Assembly: GCA_021203665.1 (NCBI GenBank)
Contig: JAJQAT010000069.1
Coordinates: forward strand, 1 to 24,359
Length of the DNA stretch: 24,359 nt
From: Bacillota bacterium
Lineage (GTDB): Bacteria; Bacillota; Clostridia; UBA1381
Reading direction: 5' to 3'
The position numbers and the translations under genes are program-made. Shown here one piece after another: positions 8,590 through 16,461 of this stretch. The notes under the pieces are model-generated. The model ran no database searches. It saw only the letters and a program-made list of their open reading frames with translations, and had not been told where the DNA came from. How positions within the stretch are numbered: the stretch's first letter is position 1; each line of letters opens with the position of its first letter.

Positions 8590-9261
8590 TTATTTACCGA
8601 TATTCTTCAGCGCGGTATGCGCCGCGTTTTGCTCAGCCTCTTTTTTGTTGTGACCCTTTCCTCTGTTCTGCGGAACATCGTCAACCAAAACCTCAACCTC
8701 AAAGGTTTTGTTGTGATCCTGTCCCGTTTCGGAAATTGTTCTGTAGGTCACCTTGCCCTTATTGCCCTTTTGCAAAGCCTCCTGGAGCATGGTTTTGTAA
8801 TCGGCGTATCCGTGTCCCATGATAACATCGTCAATCGAATCGCGCATGAGATTTATTACCCATTTTCTCGCCGTTTCCATGCCGCCGTCAAGATAAATTG
8901 CCGCCAACACCGCCTCGAACGCGTCCGAAACAATGGACGGTCTTTCCCTGCCGCCGGTCATTTCCTCGCCCTTACCGAGCAAAATGAATTTGCTTAGGGA
9001 TATTTTCTTTGAGGCTTCATACAGAGACTGCTCGCATACCAGCGTTGCTCTGTATTTTGAAAGCCATCCCTCGGCAACATTCGGCAAGCGTCTGAAAATA
9101 TAATCGCTTATTATAACGCTCAAAACGGAGTCGCCCAAAAATTCAAGACGCTCGTTGCTCTCCCTTTTGGCTTCGTTGGCATATGAGCTGTGCGTCAGCG
9201 CCGTTTCCAAAAGATTAATATTTTTAAAGGTATATCCGATTTTTTCCTGTACGTTTTTCAT
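8590..9261 (-). CDS. rnc: Ribonuclease III
   Basis: 223 residues, normal bacterial RNase III size. Cleaves double-stranded RNA in rRNA precursors and structured mRNAs. The signature NERLEFLGD (residues 36-44) and the second acidic pair Asp113/Glu116 in VSDAFEAVLAA form the metal site; a double-stranded RNA-binding domain fills about 152-222 (DYKTMLQE at its start, GKGHNKKEAEQNAA near its end). AAGGGG lies 9-10 bases before the ATG at 9261. Two strong hairpins lie in the 122-base leader between fabF and rnc; they could be processed by the enzyme itself. Directly followed (1 base) by the radical SAM gene. Confidence 0.97.
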   Translation of the reverse strand: MKNVQEKIGYTFKNINLLETALTHSSYANEAKRESNERLEFLGDSVLSVIISDYIFRRLPNVAEGWLSKYRATLVCEQSLYEASKKISLSKFILLGKGEEMTGGRERPSIVSDAFEAVLAAIYLDGGMETARKWVINLMRDSIDDVIMGHGYADYKTMLQEALQKGNKGKVTYRTISETGQDHNKTFEVEVLVDDVPQNRGKGHNKKEAEQNAAHTALKNIGK

Positions 9262-9291
9262 ATCAATTTACCCCTTCGTATATGAGTTCTT

Positions 9292-9318
9292 CCCAAGAGC
9301 GAATTTTTCGCTCTTGGG
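9292..9318 (-). other. Perfect 12-bp hairpin in the rnc leader
   Basis: CCCAAGAGCGAA (9292-9303) pairs without mismatch with TTCGCTCTTGGG (9307-9318) around a 3-base loop; one flanking pair can be added. It lies 30 bases upstream of the rnc start. No U-run follows on either strand, so it is not a standard terminator; an mRNA processing or stability element is more likely. Confidence 0.6.
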
Positions 9319-9342
9319 AGCAAACCACATAAATTAACATTA

Positions 9343-9370
9343 GAGGGTGCCTCTCAAGAGAGGCATCCTC
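9343..9370 (-). other. 13-bp hairpin just after fabF
   Basis: GAGGATGCCTCTC (9370-9358) pairs with GAGAGGCACCCTC (9355-9343) across a 2-base centre, with one A-C mismatch in the minus-strand RNA. It begins 14 bases past the fabF stop. It lacks a U-run; it may protect or process the fabF 3' end, or weakly terminate. Confidence 0.5.
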
Positions 9371-9383
9371 TATAAAATCCGCA

Positions 9384-10622
9384 TTATTCCTCGTACTTTT
9401 TCATAACGATTGAAGCATTATGTCCGCCGAAGCCGAGTGAGTTGGACATTGCCGCCTTTACCTCCTGCTCCCTGCCAACGTTCGGTACTATGTCCAAATC
9501 GCAGTCGGGGTCGGGAGTTACGTAATTGATTGTCGCGGGAATATATCCCTCGCTTATCGCTTTCGCGCATATTATAGCCTCAACGCCGCCCGCCGCGCCG
9601 AGAAGATGTCCCGTCATGGACTTCGTAGAGCTTACGGCAACGGTCTTTGCCGCGTCGCCGAGTGCGGTCTTTATAGCCTGCGTTTCAAAATGGTCGTTAT
9701 ACTTTGTTGATGTGCCGTGAGCGTTTATATATGTTATATCCTCCGGCTTTAATCCCGCGTCCTCTATTGCAAGCTCCATAGCCTTCGCTCCGCCTTCGCC
9801 GCCCGGAACGGGGCTTGTTATATGATAAGCGTCGTCCGTCGCGCCGTAGCCGGCAAGCTCGCAGTATATATGCGCTCCGCGCTTTTTGGCGTGCTCAAGC
9901 TCCTCCAATACCACAAATCCCGCGCCATCGCTTAAAATAAAGCCGTCGCGGTCCGCGTCGAACGGTCTTGACGCCGTTTTCGGGTCGTCGTTTCTGGTTG
10001 ACATCGCTTTCATACTACAAAATCCGGCAAAGGCAAGCTGATTAACCGCCGCCTCCGCGCCGCCGGCGATTATAACGTCGTTTTTGCCGTATTGAATATG
10101 TCTTAAAGCGTCGCCGATAGCGTTTGTGCTTGACGCGCAGGCGGTAACGATATTCTCGTTTACGCCCTTTGCCTTAAACTTAATCGCAATCTGCGCGGCG
10201 CCCATATTGCCTATCATCATAGGAATAAAGAACGGGCTTACTCTGCCCGGACCTCTGTTTAAAAGAGCGTTATGCTGTTCCACAAGGGTGTCTATGCCGC
10301 CTATGCCGGAGCCTGTTATAACTCCGACCCTCCACGGGTCCTCGTTTTCCATATTAAGTCCGGAATCCGCCACAGCCTCGCTTGCCGCAACCATGGCAAA
10401 TTGAGTGTATCTGTCCATTTTGCGCGCTTCCTTTTTCTCGATATAATCGGTAGGCTCAAAATCCTTAACCTCTCCGGCAATCTGCGTCTTTAAATCCGAA
10501 GCGTCAAAATGAGTTACCTTATCGATACCGCATTTTCCGGATTTTATTCCGTCCCAAAAGGACTTTACATCGTTTCCGATAGGAGTAACGGCTCCCAAAC
10601 CGGTTACAACTACTCTTCTCAT
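9384..10622 (-). CDS. fabF: Beta-ketoacyl-ACP synthase II FabF
   Basis: 412-residue condensing enzyme that extends acyl-ACP with malonyl-ACP. The Cys-His-His catalytic set is visible: Cys162 in TACASS, His302 in NAHGTS, and His339 in KSMTGHLLGAAGG with Lys334. The ending SNSLGFGGHNAS is typical of FabF. The ATG at 10622 is preceded by AGGAGGGG at good spacing. It follows acpP by 116 bases, a gap carrying a hairpin, and is the last fatty-acid gene before the rnc-smc-ftsY group. No fabZ or accBCDA follows, unlike many Clostridia. Confidence 0.98.
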   Translation of the reverse strand: MRRVVVTGLGAVTPIGNDVKSFWDGIKSGKCGIDKVTHFDASDLKTQIAGEVKDFEPTDYIEKKEARKMDRYTQFAMVAASEAVADSGLNMENEDPWRVGVITGSGIGGIDTLVEQHNALLNRGPGRVSPFFIPMMIGNMGAAQIAIKFKAKGVNENIVTACASSTNAIGDALRHIQYGKNDVIIAGGAEAAVNQLAFAGFCSMKAMSTRNDDPKTASRPFDADRDGFILSDGAGFVVLEELEHAKKRGAHIYCELAGYGATDDAYHITSPVPGGEGGAKAMELAIEDAGLKPEDITYINAHGTSTKYNDHFETQAIKTALGDAAKTVAVSSTKSMTGHLLGAAGGVEAIICAKAISEGYIPATINYVTPDPDCDLDIVPNVGREQEVKAAMSNSLGFGGHNASIVMKKYEE

Positions 10623-10693
10623 CTTTTTCCCCTCCTGTTTTTATCCTCAAATATATATAAATTAAATTATTATCACTGTTCAAAAAGTTTCGT

Positions 10694-10724
10694 GCCTTGC
10701 ATCAAAACGGGTTTGGTGCAAGGC
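10694..10724 (-). other. Hairpin between acpP and fabF
   Basis: GCCTTGCACCAAA pairs with TTTGATGCAAGGC (one C-A mismatch) around a short C-rich loop, on the minus-strand RNA. It starts 15 bases past the acpP stop. A TTTTT lies 7 bases beyond the stem, so it could be a partial terminator or an RNA-stabilising element letting acpP outproduce fabF. The role is inferred. Confidence 0.5.
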
Positions 10725-10738
10725 GCTACTTCTTTAGC

Positions 10739-10972
10739 TTACGCATTATGACTTTTGATATATTCAACTGCGTCGCCAACCGTGCTGATTTTTTCAGCGT
10801 CCTCATCGGGGATTTCGATGTCAAATTCTGTTTCCAAGCCCATTATAAGCTCGACAACGTCCAATGAATCCGCACCCAAATCGTCAACGAATGATGCTTC
10901 CATTGTTACCTCTTCGGCATCAACGCTAAGCTGATCAACGATGACATCCTTTACTCTCTCAAATTCCTCCAT
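10739..10972 (-). CDS. acpP: Acyl carrier protein
   Basis: 77 residues, strongly acidic, with the phosphopantetheine attachment motif GADSLD (Ser36). It carries the growing acyl chain between the Fab enzymes and PlsX in the cytoplasm. Length is typical of AcpP. Upstream are AGGGGG and AGGAG motifs within 20 bases of the ATG. The 65-base gap to fabG is AT-rich with two TATAAT-like hexamers (around 11000-11030), so an internal promoter is possible but no good -35 was found. A hairpin follows the gene before fabF. Confidence 0.97.
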   Translation of the reverse strand: MEEFERVKDVIVDQLSVDAEEVTMEASFVDDLGADSLDVVELIMGLETEFDIEIPDEDAEKISTVGDAVEYIKSHNA

Positions 10973-11037
10973 TATGCTCCTGCACCCCCTTTCGATGATG
11001 ATTATATAAATTCATAAAGAATTATATACCTATTATA

Positions 11038-11778
11038 TTACATTACAAGTCCGCCGTCAACATTTATTACCTGACCTGTAACGTATTTTGACATATCCGA
11101 CGCCAAAAACGCGACAACATCGGCAATATCCTCTGTTTCTCCGAATTTTCCGAGCGGAATCGAGTCAAAATATTTCTGCTTAACATCGTCCGCAAGCACA
11201 TCCGTCATTGCCGAGCGTATAAATCCGGGAGCGACGGCATTGCATCTGATGCCTCTTGACGCAAATTCCTTTGCCGTAGTCTTTGTAAGTCCGATAAGTC
11301 CCGCCTTTGACGCGACATAGTTCGCCTGACCGGGATTACCCATAACTCCGACTATGGACGCTATATTTATAATCGCGCCGCTTCTCTGCTTCATCATAGG
11401 TCTTGCGACCGCCTTTATGCAGTTAAACGCGCCCTTTAGGTTTATATCCATTACAAGGTCCCAGTCCTCCTCTGACATTCTTATCATAAGACCGTCCCTT
11501 GTAACGCCCGCGTTATTAACAAATATGTCTATTTTCCCGAATTTATCCATAGTTTCGGATATAAGTCTTTTTACGTCCTCGGTTTTTCTTACATCACCCT
11601 TTATAACTATGCTGTCCACGCCCATTGCCTTGATTTCCTCACAGGTTTCATCAGCGTAATCCGATGAGGGAATATCGTTTATGACGATGTTCGCGCCGTA
11701 TGACGCGAGCTTTACCGCTATCGCCTTGCCTATTCCTCTGCCCGAGCCTGTTATTACAGCAACCTTACCTTTTAACAT
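11038..11778 (-). CDS. fabG: 3-oxoacyl-ACP reductase FabG
   Basis: 246-residue short-chain dehydrogenase reducing 3-oxoacyl-ACP with NADPH. The cofactor motif GSGRGIG (residues 11-17), NNAG (88-91), catalytic Asn113, Ser141, Tyr154 and Lys158 (YVASK) are all present, and the C-terminus GQVINVDGGLVM is typical. GGGAGG lies at good spacing before the ATG at 11778. Sixteen bases separate it from fabD. The surrounding fab genes make FabG more likely than another SDR. Confidence 0.97.
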   Translation of the reverse strand: MLKGKVAVITGSGRGIGKAIAVKLASYGANIVINDIPSSDYADETCEEIKAMGVDSIVIKGDVRKTEDVKRLISETMDKFGKIDIFVNNAGVTRDGLMIRMSEEDWDLVMDINLKGAFNCIKAVARPMMKQRSGAIINIASIVGVMGNPGQANYVASKAGLIGLTKTTAKEFASRGIRCNAVAPGFIRSAMTDVLADDVKQKYFDSIPLGKFGETEDIADVVAFLASDMSKYVTGQVINVDGGLVM

Positions 11779-11794
11779 TTATTTTTCCTCCCTT

Positions 11795-12730
11795 TTACGC
11801 GTTAAGTCCGTCAAGTGTCTTTTCGAGCGAAGCCATGTCCTCCACGTTAAACACCCTAACATCTCTTGTAACCTTCTTAACAAAGCCGCTCAGCGCTTTG
11901 CCGGGTCCGACCTCGACAAATGTGTCCACACCGTCGGCTATCATTCTTCTGACTGTTTCCTCCCATTTGACGGAGGACGATACCTGCTTTATCAGATACG
12001 GCTTAATGTCCTCCTTTGAGGCGAAGTAATCAGACGTTACATTGGTTATTAGGGGTATCTGCATATCCCTTCTTTCAACGCCCTCAAGCTCCTTTGCAAG
12101 CTTTTCGCCCGCGCCTACGAGCAGTGAGCAGTGGAACGGTGCGGAAACGGGAAGCTTCATAGCGCGTTTTGCGCCCTTTTCCTTTGCCAATTCACAGCAT
12201 TTTTCAACCGCCGCAACCTCGCCCGATACCACAATCTGTCCCGGGCAGTTAAAGTTCGCCGGTGAGCATACTCCGATTTTTGACGCCTCGTCGCAGCACG
12301 CGATTACGTCCTCGGCGCTGAGCGCGATTATTGCCGCCATTGCACCCTTGCCTACGGGGACCTCCTCCTGCATATACTTGCCGCGTTTTTTTACAAGTCT
12401 TACACCGTCGGCAAAATCCATTGAGCCGGACGCGATGTGCGCCGTGTATTCTCCGAGGCTCAGTCCCGCGACAACATCGGGCTTTATACCCTTTTCCTGC
12501 AATACTCTGAGAGCCGCGACGCTCATTGTGACTATGGTAGGCTGAGTATTTTCCGTAATCATAAGAGTTTCACTGTCGCCGTTCCATATCATATCCTTTA
12601 TATCAAAGCCGAGCGCCTCGCTCGCCTCGTCAAAAGCCTTATCGGCAACGGGAAAGCTTTCAGTCAATTCCTTACCCATTCCTACTGCCTGTGCGCCCTG
12701 ACCCGCAAATACAAATGCTAATTTACCCAT
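11795..12730 (-). CDS. fabD: Malonyl-CoA:ACP transacylase FabD
   Basis: 311 residues. Transfers malonyl from CoA to ACP, feeding FabH and FabF. Motifs are FAGQGAQ (8-14), the nucleophile elbow GLSLGEYTA with Ser91, Arg116 for the malonyl carboxylate, and His200 in SAPFH. Start ATG at 12730 has AAGGAG 9 bases upstream. Twelve bases separate it from fabK. Length and residues are standard. Confidence 0.97.
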   Translation of the reverse strand: MGKLAFVFAGQGAQAVGMGKELTESFPVADKAFDEASEALGFDIKDMIWNGDSETLMITENTQPTIVTMSVAALRVLQEKGIKPDVVAGLSLGEYTAHIASGSMDFADGVRLVKKRGKYMQEEVPVGKGAMAAIIALSAEDVIACCDEASKIGVCSPANFNCPGQIVVSGEVAAVEKCCELAKEKGAKRAMKLPVSAPFHCSLLVGAGEKLAKELEGVERRDMQIPLITNVTSDYFASKEDIKPYLIKQVSSSVKWEETVRRMIADGVDTFVEVGPGKALSGFVKKVTRDVRVFNVEDMASLEKTLDGLNA

Positions 12731-12742
12731 TTTATTTTCTCC

Positions 12743-13684
12743 TTATTTAAGCTTGGAACAAATTTCTTCTATAACCGCTTCTGTGCCGTCAAAATAGCTC
12801 TTTATAATGTCCGCGCACGGCTCGATTTTTTTGACCATTGCCGCGGATTGTCCCGCCATAAGCGAACCCATCTGCACATCGCCCTCGGCGAACGCGCGTC
12901 TTAAACCGCCCACGCCGAGCTGTTCGATTTCCTCAAATGATGCTCCCGCCTTTTCAAGCTTGTCATACTCGCGGGTAAGCTTATTTTTAAGCGCTCTTAC
13001 CGGTGCGCCGGTGCTTCTGCCCGTTACAACGGCATCTCTGTCCTTTGCCTTTATAACCGCCTGCTTGTAGTTATCGTGAGCGATACATTCGGTTGAGCAA
13101 AGGAAACGCGTTCCGACCTGTATACCGTCCGCGCCGAGCGCGAATGCCGCAACCGCGCCGCGGCTGTCCGCAATGCCTCCCGCCGCCACAACGGGAATCG
13201 ATACCGCGTCAACTATCTGCGGAACAAGAACCATAGTCGTAAGCTCGCCTATGTGTCCGCCCGCCTCGGTACCCTCGGCAATAACCGCGTCCGCGCCTGA
13301 TTTTTCCATTTTTACCGCCATTGCGACGCTTGCGATAACCGGCATAACCTTTATGCCCGCCTCCTTGAGCGCGGGTATATATTTACCCGGATTTCCCGCG
13401 CCTGTCGCCACAGCCGCCGGCTTTTCCTCTATAATAACCTGCATTACCTCTTCCACAAACGGCGACATCATCATCACGTTTACGCCGAAGGGCTTATCGG
13501 TAAGCTCTCTTGCCTTTCTAATCTGTTCTCTTACCACGTCCGCCGGAGCGTTTCCCGCCGCTATAAGACCTATGCCGCCGCCGTTCGATACAGCCGCCGC
13601 AAGCTCCGCGGTGGCAACCCATGCCATACCGCCCTGGATAATAGGGTATTCAATTCCAAGCAGTTCACATAACCTTGTTTTCAT
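12743..13684 (-). CDS. fabK: Enoyl-ACP reductase II FabK (FMN-dependent)
   Basis: About 313 residues, TIM-barrel flavoprotein of the nitronate monooxygenase-like family, which carries out the final reduction of each elongation cycle. It closely follows the known FabK pattern: YPIIQGGMAWVA near the N-terminus, GVNVMMMSPFVE, TGAGNPGKY, AEGTEAGGHIG with the conserved His, AAGGIAD, and GIQVGTRFL. The start is set at the second ATG (13684), giving MKTRLCELLGI as in family members and 9 bases to AAAGGA; the ATG two codons earlier (13690) is too close to it. Its fab context excludes a stand-alone nitronate monooxygenase. FabK enzymes are generally insensitive to triclosan, unlike FabI. Confidence 0.96.
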   Translation of the reverse strand: MKTRLCELLGIEYPIIQGGMAWVATAELAAAVSNGGGIGLIAAGNAPADVVREQIRKARELTDKPFGVNVMMMSPFVEEVMQVIIEEKPAAVATGAGNPGKYIPALKEAGIKVMPVIASVAMAVKMEKSGADAVIAEGTEAGGHIGELTTMVLVPQIVDAVSIPVVAAGGIADSRGAVAAFALGADGIQVGTRFLCSTECIAHDNYKQAVIKAKDRDAVVTGRSTGAPVRALKNKLTREYDKLEKAGASFEEIEQLGVGGLRRAFAEGDVQMGSLMAGQSAAMVKKIEPCADIIKSYFDGTEAVIEEICSKLK

Positions 13685-13737
13685 ATTCATTTGTCCTTTC
13701 TGTGCAAAGCACCGTCATAAAATATATTATCAAAATT

Positions 13738-14715
13738 TTACCATTCAAGAACCGCGGCGCCCCATGTCAATCCGCCGCCGAAGCCTACAAGCACTATCTT
13801 ATCGCCCTTTTTAATTCTGCCCTGCTCGACTGCCTGAGAAAGCGCGACGGGAATACATGACGCGGAGGTGTTTCCGTACCTTTCAAGATTTAAAAATACC
13901 TTATCCTTGCTTATTCCCATTCTCTTTATCGCGCTGTCAACAATTCTGTAGTTAGCCTGATGCGGAATTACCAATTCAATATCGTCCCATGTAAGACCCG
14001 CCTCGTCGATAACCCTTTGCGACGCGTCAGCCATTGCCTTTACCGCGAATTTCATTACAGCCTGTCCCGCCATCCAAATTGTATCCTTCTTACGGCTTAC
14101 TCTCTTTTCGGTTTCCTCATCGTCGTCTCTGTAGGCAAGGCTGGTTATCGCAAGTCCGCTTGAGCCGTCCGCTCCTATATCGGTGGAGATAATGCCTGTT
14201 TCCTCACTTGCCGATACAACCGCCGCTCCGGCGGCGTCGCCGAACAGCACGCAGGTGGCTCTGTCCTTATAATCGGTCGCCTTGCTTAAAACATCGGCGC
14301 ATATAACAAGCACATTCTTATATGTTCCGGTCTGTATAAACTGCTTTGCTATGGTAAGTCCCGTTACAAAGCCGGAGCAAGCCGCGTTATAGTCAAAAGC
14401 CGCGGCATTCACCGCGCCGAGATTATGCTGTACAATGCACGAGCAAGCCGGTGTAAAATAATCGGGAGTAACCGTCGCGAGAAGTATAAGGTCTATATCC
14501 TCCGCCATAAGTCCCGCGTTTTCAATCGCGCGTTTTCCGGCGATTGTCGCCATATCGGTCGTATATTCGTTATCGGCGGATATATGTCTTTCCTTTATTC
14601 CCGTGCGTCTTGTTATCCACTCGTCGTTCGTGTCAACTATGCTTTCCATATACGCATTGCCATACACCTTTTCGGGTATATATCCCCCGACGCCGCTTAT
14701 CTTTGCATTAACCAT
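13738..14715 (-). CDS. fabH: Beta-ketoacyl-ACP synthase III FabH
   Basis: 325 residues. Starts fatty-acid synthesis by joining an acyl-CoA primer to malonyl-ACP. The catalytic triad is present: Cys113 in NAACSGF, His252 in IPHQAN and Asn282 in ERYGNTS. GGAGGAG lies at good spacing before the ATG at 14715; the site lies inside the 3' end of plsX and the two genes overlap by 8 bases, so they are translationally coupled. Primer preference cannot be read from the sequence. Confidence 0.98.
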   Translation of the reverse strand: MVNAKISGVGGYIPEKVYGNAYMESIVDTNDEWITRRTGIKERHISADNEYTTDMATIAGKRAIENAGLMAEDIDLILLATVTPDYFTPACSCIVQHNLGAVNAAAFDYNAACSGFVTGLTIAKQFIQTGTYKNVLVICADVLSKATDYKDRATCVLFGDAAGAAVVSASEETGIISTDIGADGSSGLAITSLAYRDDDEETEKRVSRKKDTIWMAGQAVMKFAVKAMADASQRVIDEAGLTWDDIELVIPHQANYRIVDSAIKRMGISKDKVFLNLERYGNTSASCIPVALSQAVEQGRIKKGDKIVLVGFGGGLTWGAAVLEW

Positions 14716-15715
14716 TCTTTTTCTCCTCCATACCGCTTATATTCTTAACTATTTCATCTATTACATTTGTTTCGACAAATTTCTTCGCCTGATATATTGC
14801 CGAAAATACCGCTTTACTGTCCGACGAGCCGTGTCCCTTTATCACCGGACGCTTTGTTCCCAAAAGCGGCGCTCCGCCGTATTCGCGGTAATCCATTGTC
14901 TGCTTGAATTCGTTCAAGCCGTTCATAACAAACAGCGCGCCTATCTTGGTGAAAAGGCTCTTTGTAAATATACCCTTTACATTTTGGCTGACAACGTGAC
15001 CCATACCCTCAACGGTTTTCAGTATTACGTTGCCGACAAAGCCGTCGCAGGTTATAACGTCCGCCGTGCCCTCCATAACGTCGCGTCCCTCTATATTTCC
15101 TATAAAGTTGACGGGAGCGTTTTTGAGGAGAGGAAATGTTTCCTTTGTAAGCTCGTCGCCCTTGCCCTCCTCCTCGCCGTTGGACATAAGTCCGACCGTG
15201 GGACTTTCTATTGCAAGCACATTTTTCATATATATACTGCCCATAATGGCGAACTGTACAAGATTTTCAGGCTTGCAGTTTGTGTTCGCGCCGGCGTCTA
15301 TGAGCATTTTGGGTCCCTTTGCGCTCGGCAGCAGCGTCGCGAGAGCGGGTCTTAAAACGCCCTTTATTCTGCCGACTATAAGCAGTCCCGACGCGAGCAG
15401 TGCGCCCGTGTTGCCCATTGACAGCATCGCGTCGCCCTCGCCGTTTTTCAGCATATTCGCCGCCACAACGACGGACGCGTTCTTTTTATTCCTGACCGCC
15501 TTTGCCGGCTCCTCATGATTTGATATTACGTCGTCCGCGTGGGCGATGCTTATTTTGTCCTTCGGATAATCGTATCCCGAAAGCTCCTTTTTCAAAACAT
15601 CCGTAACACCGACAAGTATTATTTCAACTCCAAGCTCCTTTACCGCTTTAACAGCCGCTTCTACGGGAGCGTGCGGAGCGTGATCTCCGCCCATTGCGTC
15701 AATTATAATCTTCAT
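14708..15715 (-). CDS. plsX: Phosphate acyltransferase PlsX
   Basis: 335 residues. Converts acyl-ACP to acyl-phosphate for PlsY, linking fatty-acid and phospholipid synthesis at the inner face of the membrane. Typical start MKIIIDAMGGDHAP, then MGNTGALLASG and a CDGFVGNVILKT segment. GGAGG lies 5 bases before the ATG. It follows fapR by 28 bases and overlaps fabH by 8. The fapR-plsX-fab order is the classic FapR regulon layout. Confidence 0.98.
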   Translation of the reverse strand: MKIIIDAMGGDHAPHAPVEAAVKAVKELGVEIILVGVTDVLKKELSGYDYPKDKISIAHADDVISNHEEPAKAVRNKKNASVVVAANMLKNGEGDAMLSMGNTGALLASGLLIVGRIKGVLRPALATLLPSAKGPKMLIDAGANTNCKPENLVQFAIMGSIYMKNVLAIESPTVGLMSNGEEEGKGDELTKETFPLLKNAPVNFIGNIEGRDVMEGTADVITCDGFVGNVILKTVEGMGHVVSQNVKGIFTKSLFTKIGALFVMNGLNEFKQTMDYREYGGAPLLGTKRPVIKGHGSSDSKAVFSAIYQAKKFVETNVIDEIVKNISGMEEKKNG

Positions 15716-15743
15716 TTAATCCTCCGAATATCACATATCATTA

Positions 15744-16286
15744 TTATTCCGCCACAAGCAGACTGAACTTTCCTCTGAATACCTCATTCATATTCGCCTT
15801 AATTACAACGCGTACTATAAATTCCTTTTCCTTTACGCGCATAACGTCGGATTTTGCCACAAGGCTTTCGCCCGCGTGCGCCTCATGCACATATTTTACA
15901 TTAGCCACCTTGACAAGCGCCGCGTTTGCGTCAATCACGCTCAACGCGAGGTTTTCGGCAAAGGCGTATATATATTGACCCTTTATTATGTTTGTACCCG
16001 AAAATACCATTGATTTATCGGTTTTCAAAACGGATATTCCGTCATGAAACAGGTTGAGGTCGAGAACCTCGCCCGTAGCCGCCATATTGGCGCTCATTCC
16101 CTCCTGAGCCGCGGATTTTACTCTTTCTCTGTATTCCGCTATTCCCAGCTCGGCTCTGTCAAAACGTATTGTGGATACGCTCACTCTGCAAGCCTCGGCA
16201 AGCTCCTCGTCCTTTAAAAACGGATTTTGCTTTATTTGCTTCAGTAAAAATTCGTGACGCTGTTTTTTTAACAGGGTTCTCGTCAT
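15744..16286 (-). CDS. fapR: Fatty acid biosynthesis transcriptional regulator FapR
   Basis: 180 residues: N-terminal helix-turn-helix (about 25-46, DEELAEACRVSVSTIRFDR) and a hotdog-fold domain (about 75-180) that in Bacillus FapR binds malonyl-CoA and releases DNA. Start ATG at 16286 is preferred to one at 16316: AAAGGAG lies 9 bases before 16286, and the resulting MTRTLLKKQRHEF matches the family N-terminus. A palindrome of FapR-site type lies 45 bases upstream in its own leader, so it should repress itself and the whole downstream cluster when malonyl-CoA is low. Confidence 0.95.
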   Translation of the reverse strand: MTRTLLKKQRHEFLLKQIKQNPFLKDEELAEACRVSVSTIRFDRAELGIAEYRERVKSAAQEGMSANMAATGEVLDLNLFHDGISVLKTDKSMVFSGTNIIKGQYIYAFAENLALSVIDANAALVKVANVKYVHEAHAGESLVAKSDVMRVKEKEFIVRVVIKANMNEVFRGKFSLLVAE

Positions 16287-16330
16287 AAAGAGCGCTCCTT
16301 TCCGCCGTTTCGACATTTTATCAATTATTA

Positions 16331-16347
16331 TTGGTAGCAGGTACTAA
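16331..16347 (-). promoter_or_regulatory. FapR operator
   Basis: On the minus strand the site reads TTAGTACCTGCTACCAA, an inverted repeat (TTAGTA/TACCAA, one mismatch) around a 5-base centre. It resembles the Bacillus FapR site, whose half-site contains TTAGTACC. It sits about 10-25 bases downstream of the expected transcription start of fapR, where binding would block the polymerase. The match is from memory of the consensus, not a matrix score. Confidence 0.85.
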
Positions 16348-16365
16348 ATCATTAACCTTAATGAT
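16348..16365. repeat. Perfect 18-base palindrome next to the FapR operator
   Basis: ATCATTAACCTTAATGAT is an exact inverted repeat, ATCATTAA and TTAATGAT, around a CC centre. It directly abuts the FapR site, covers the expected fapR transcription start and touches the -10 box. It could be a second regulator site; no regulator family is assigned. Confidence 0.6.
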
Positions 16366-16392
16366 TATATACTATAGCTTGACGCATTGCAA
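16364..16392 (-). promoter_or_regulatory. Promoter of the fapR-plsX-fab cluster
   Basis: On the minus strand TTGCAA (16392-16387) is followed after exactly 17 bases by a perfect TATAAT (16369-16364), a vegetative sigma-type promoter. The predicted start lies near 16357. It drives fapR and, as no strong terminator was found before 1648, probably a transcript of up to 15 kb. Confidence 0.7.
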
Positions 16393-16461
16393 TATTAAAT
16401 TTTAAATTCTTGTAAACATTGTTGATTTTGTTTAAATATTGAAAATCATTTGTGCCCGTTT

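Noticed and set aside
9292..9370. Terminators between fabF and rnc
   Set aside because: Both stems are strong, but neither is followed by a T-run on the minus strand; they are reported as leader hairpins instead.
14603..15355. 250-codon open frame on the plus strand
   Set aside because: It lies opposite plsX and fabH, both well supported; the peptide is rich in Cys/Tyr/Arg typical of antisense frames and resembles no family.
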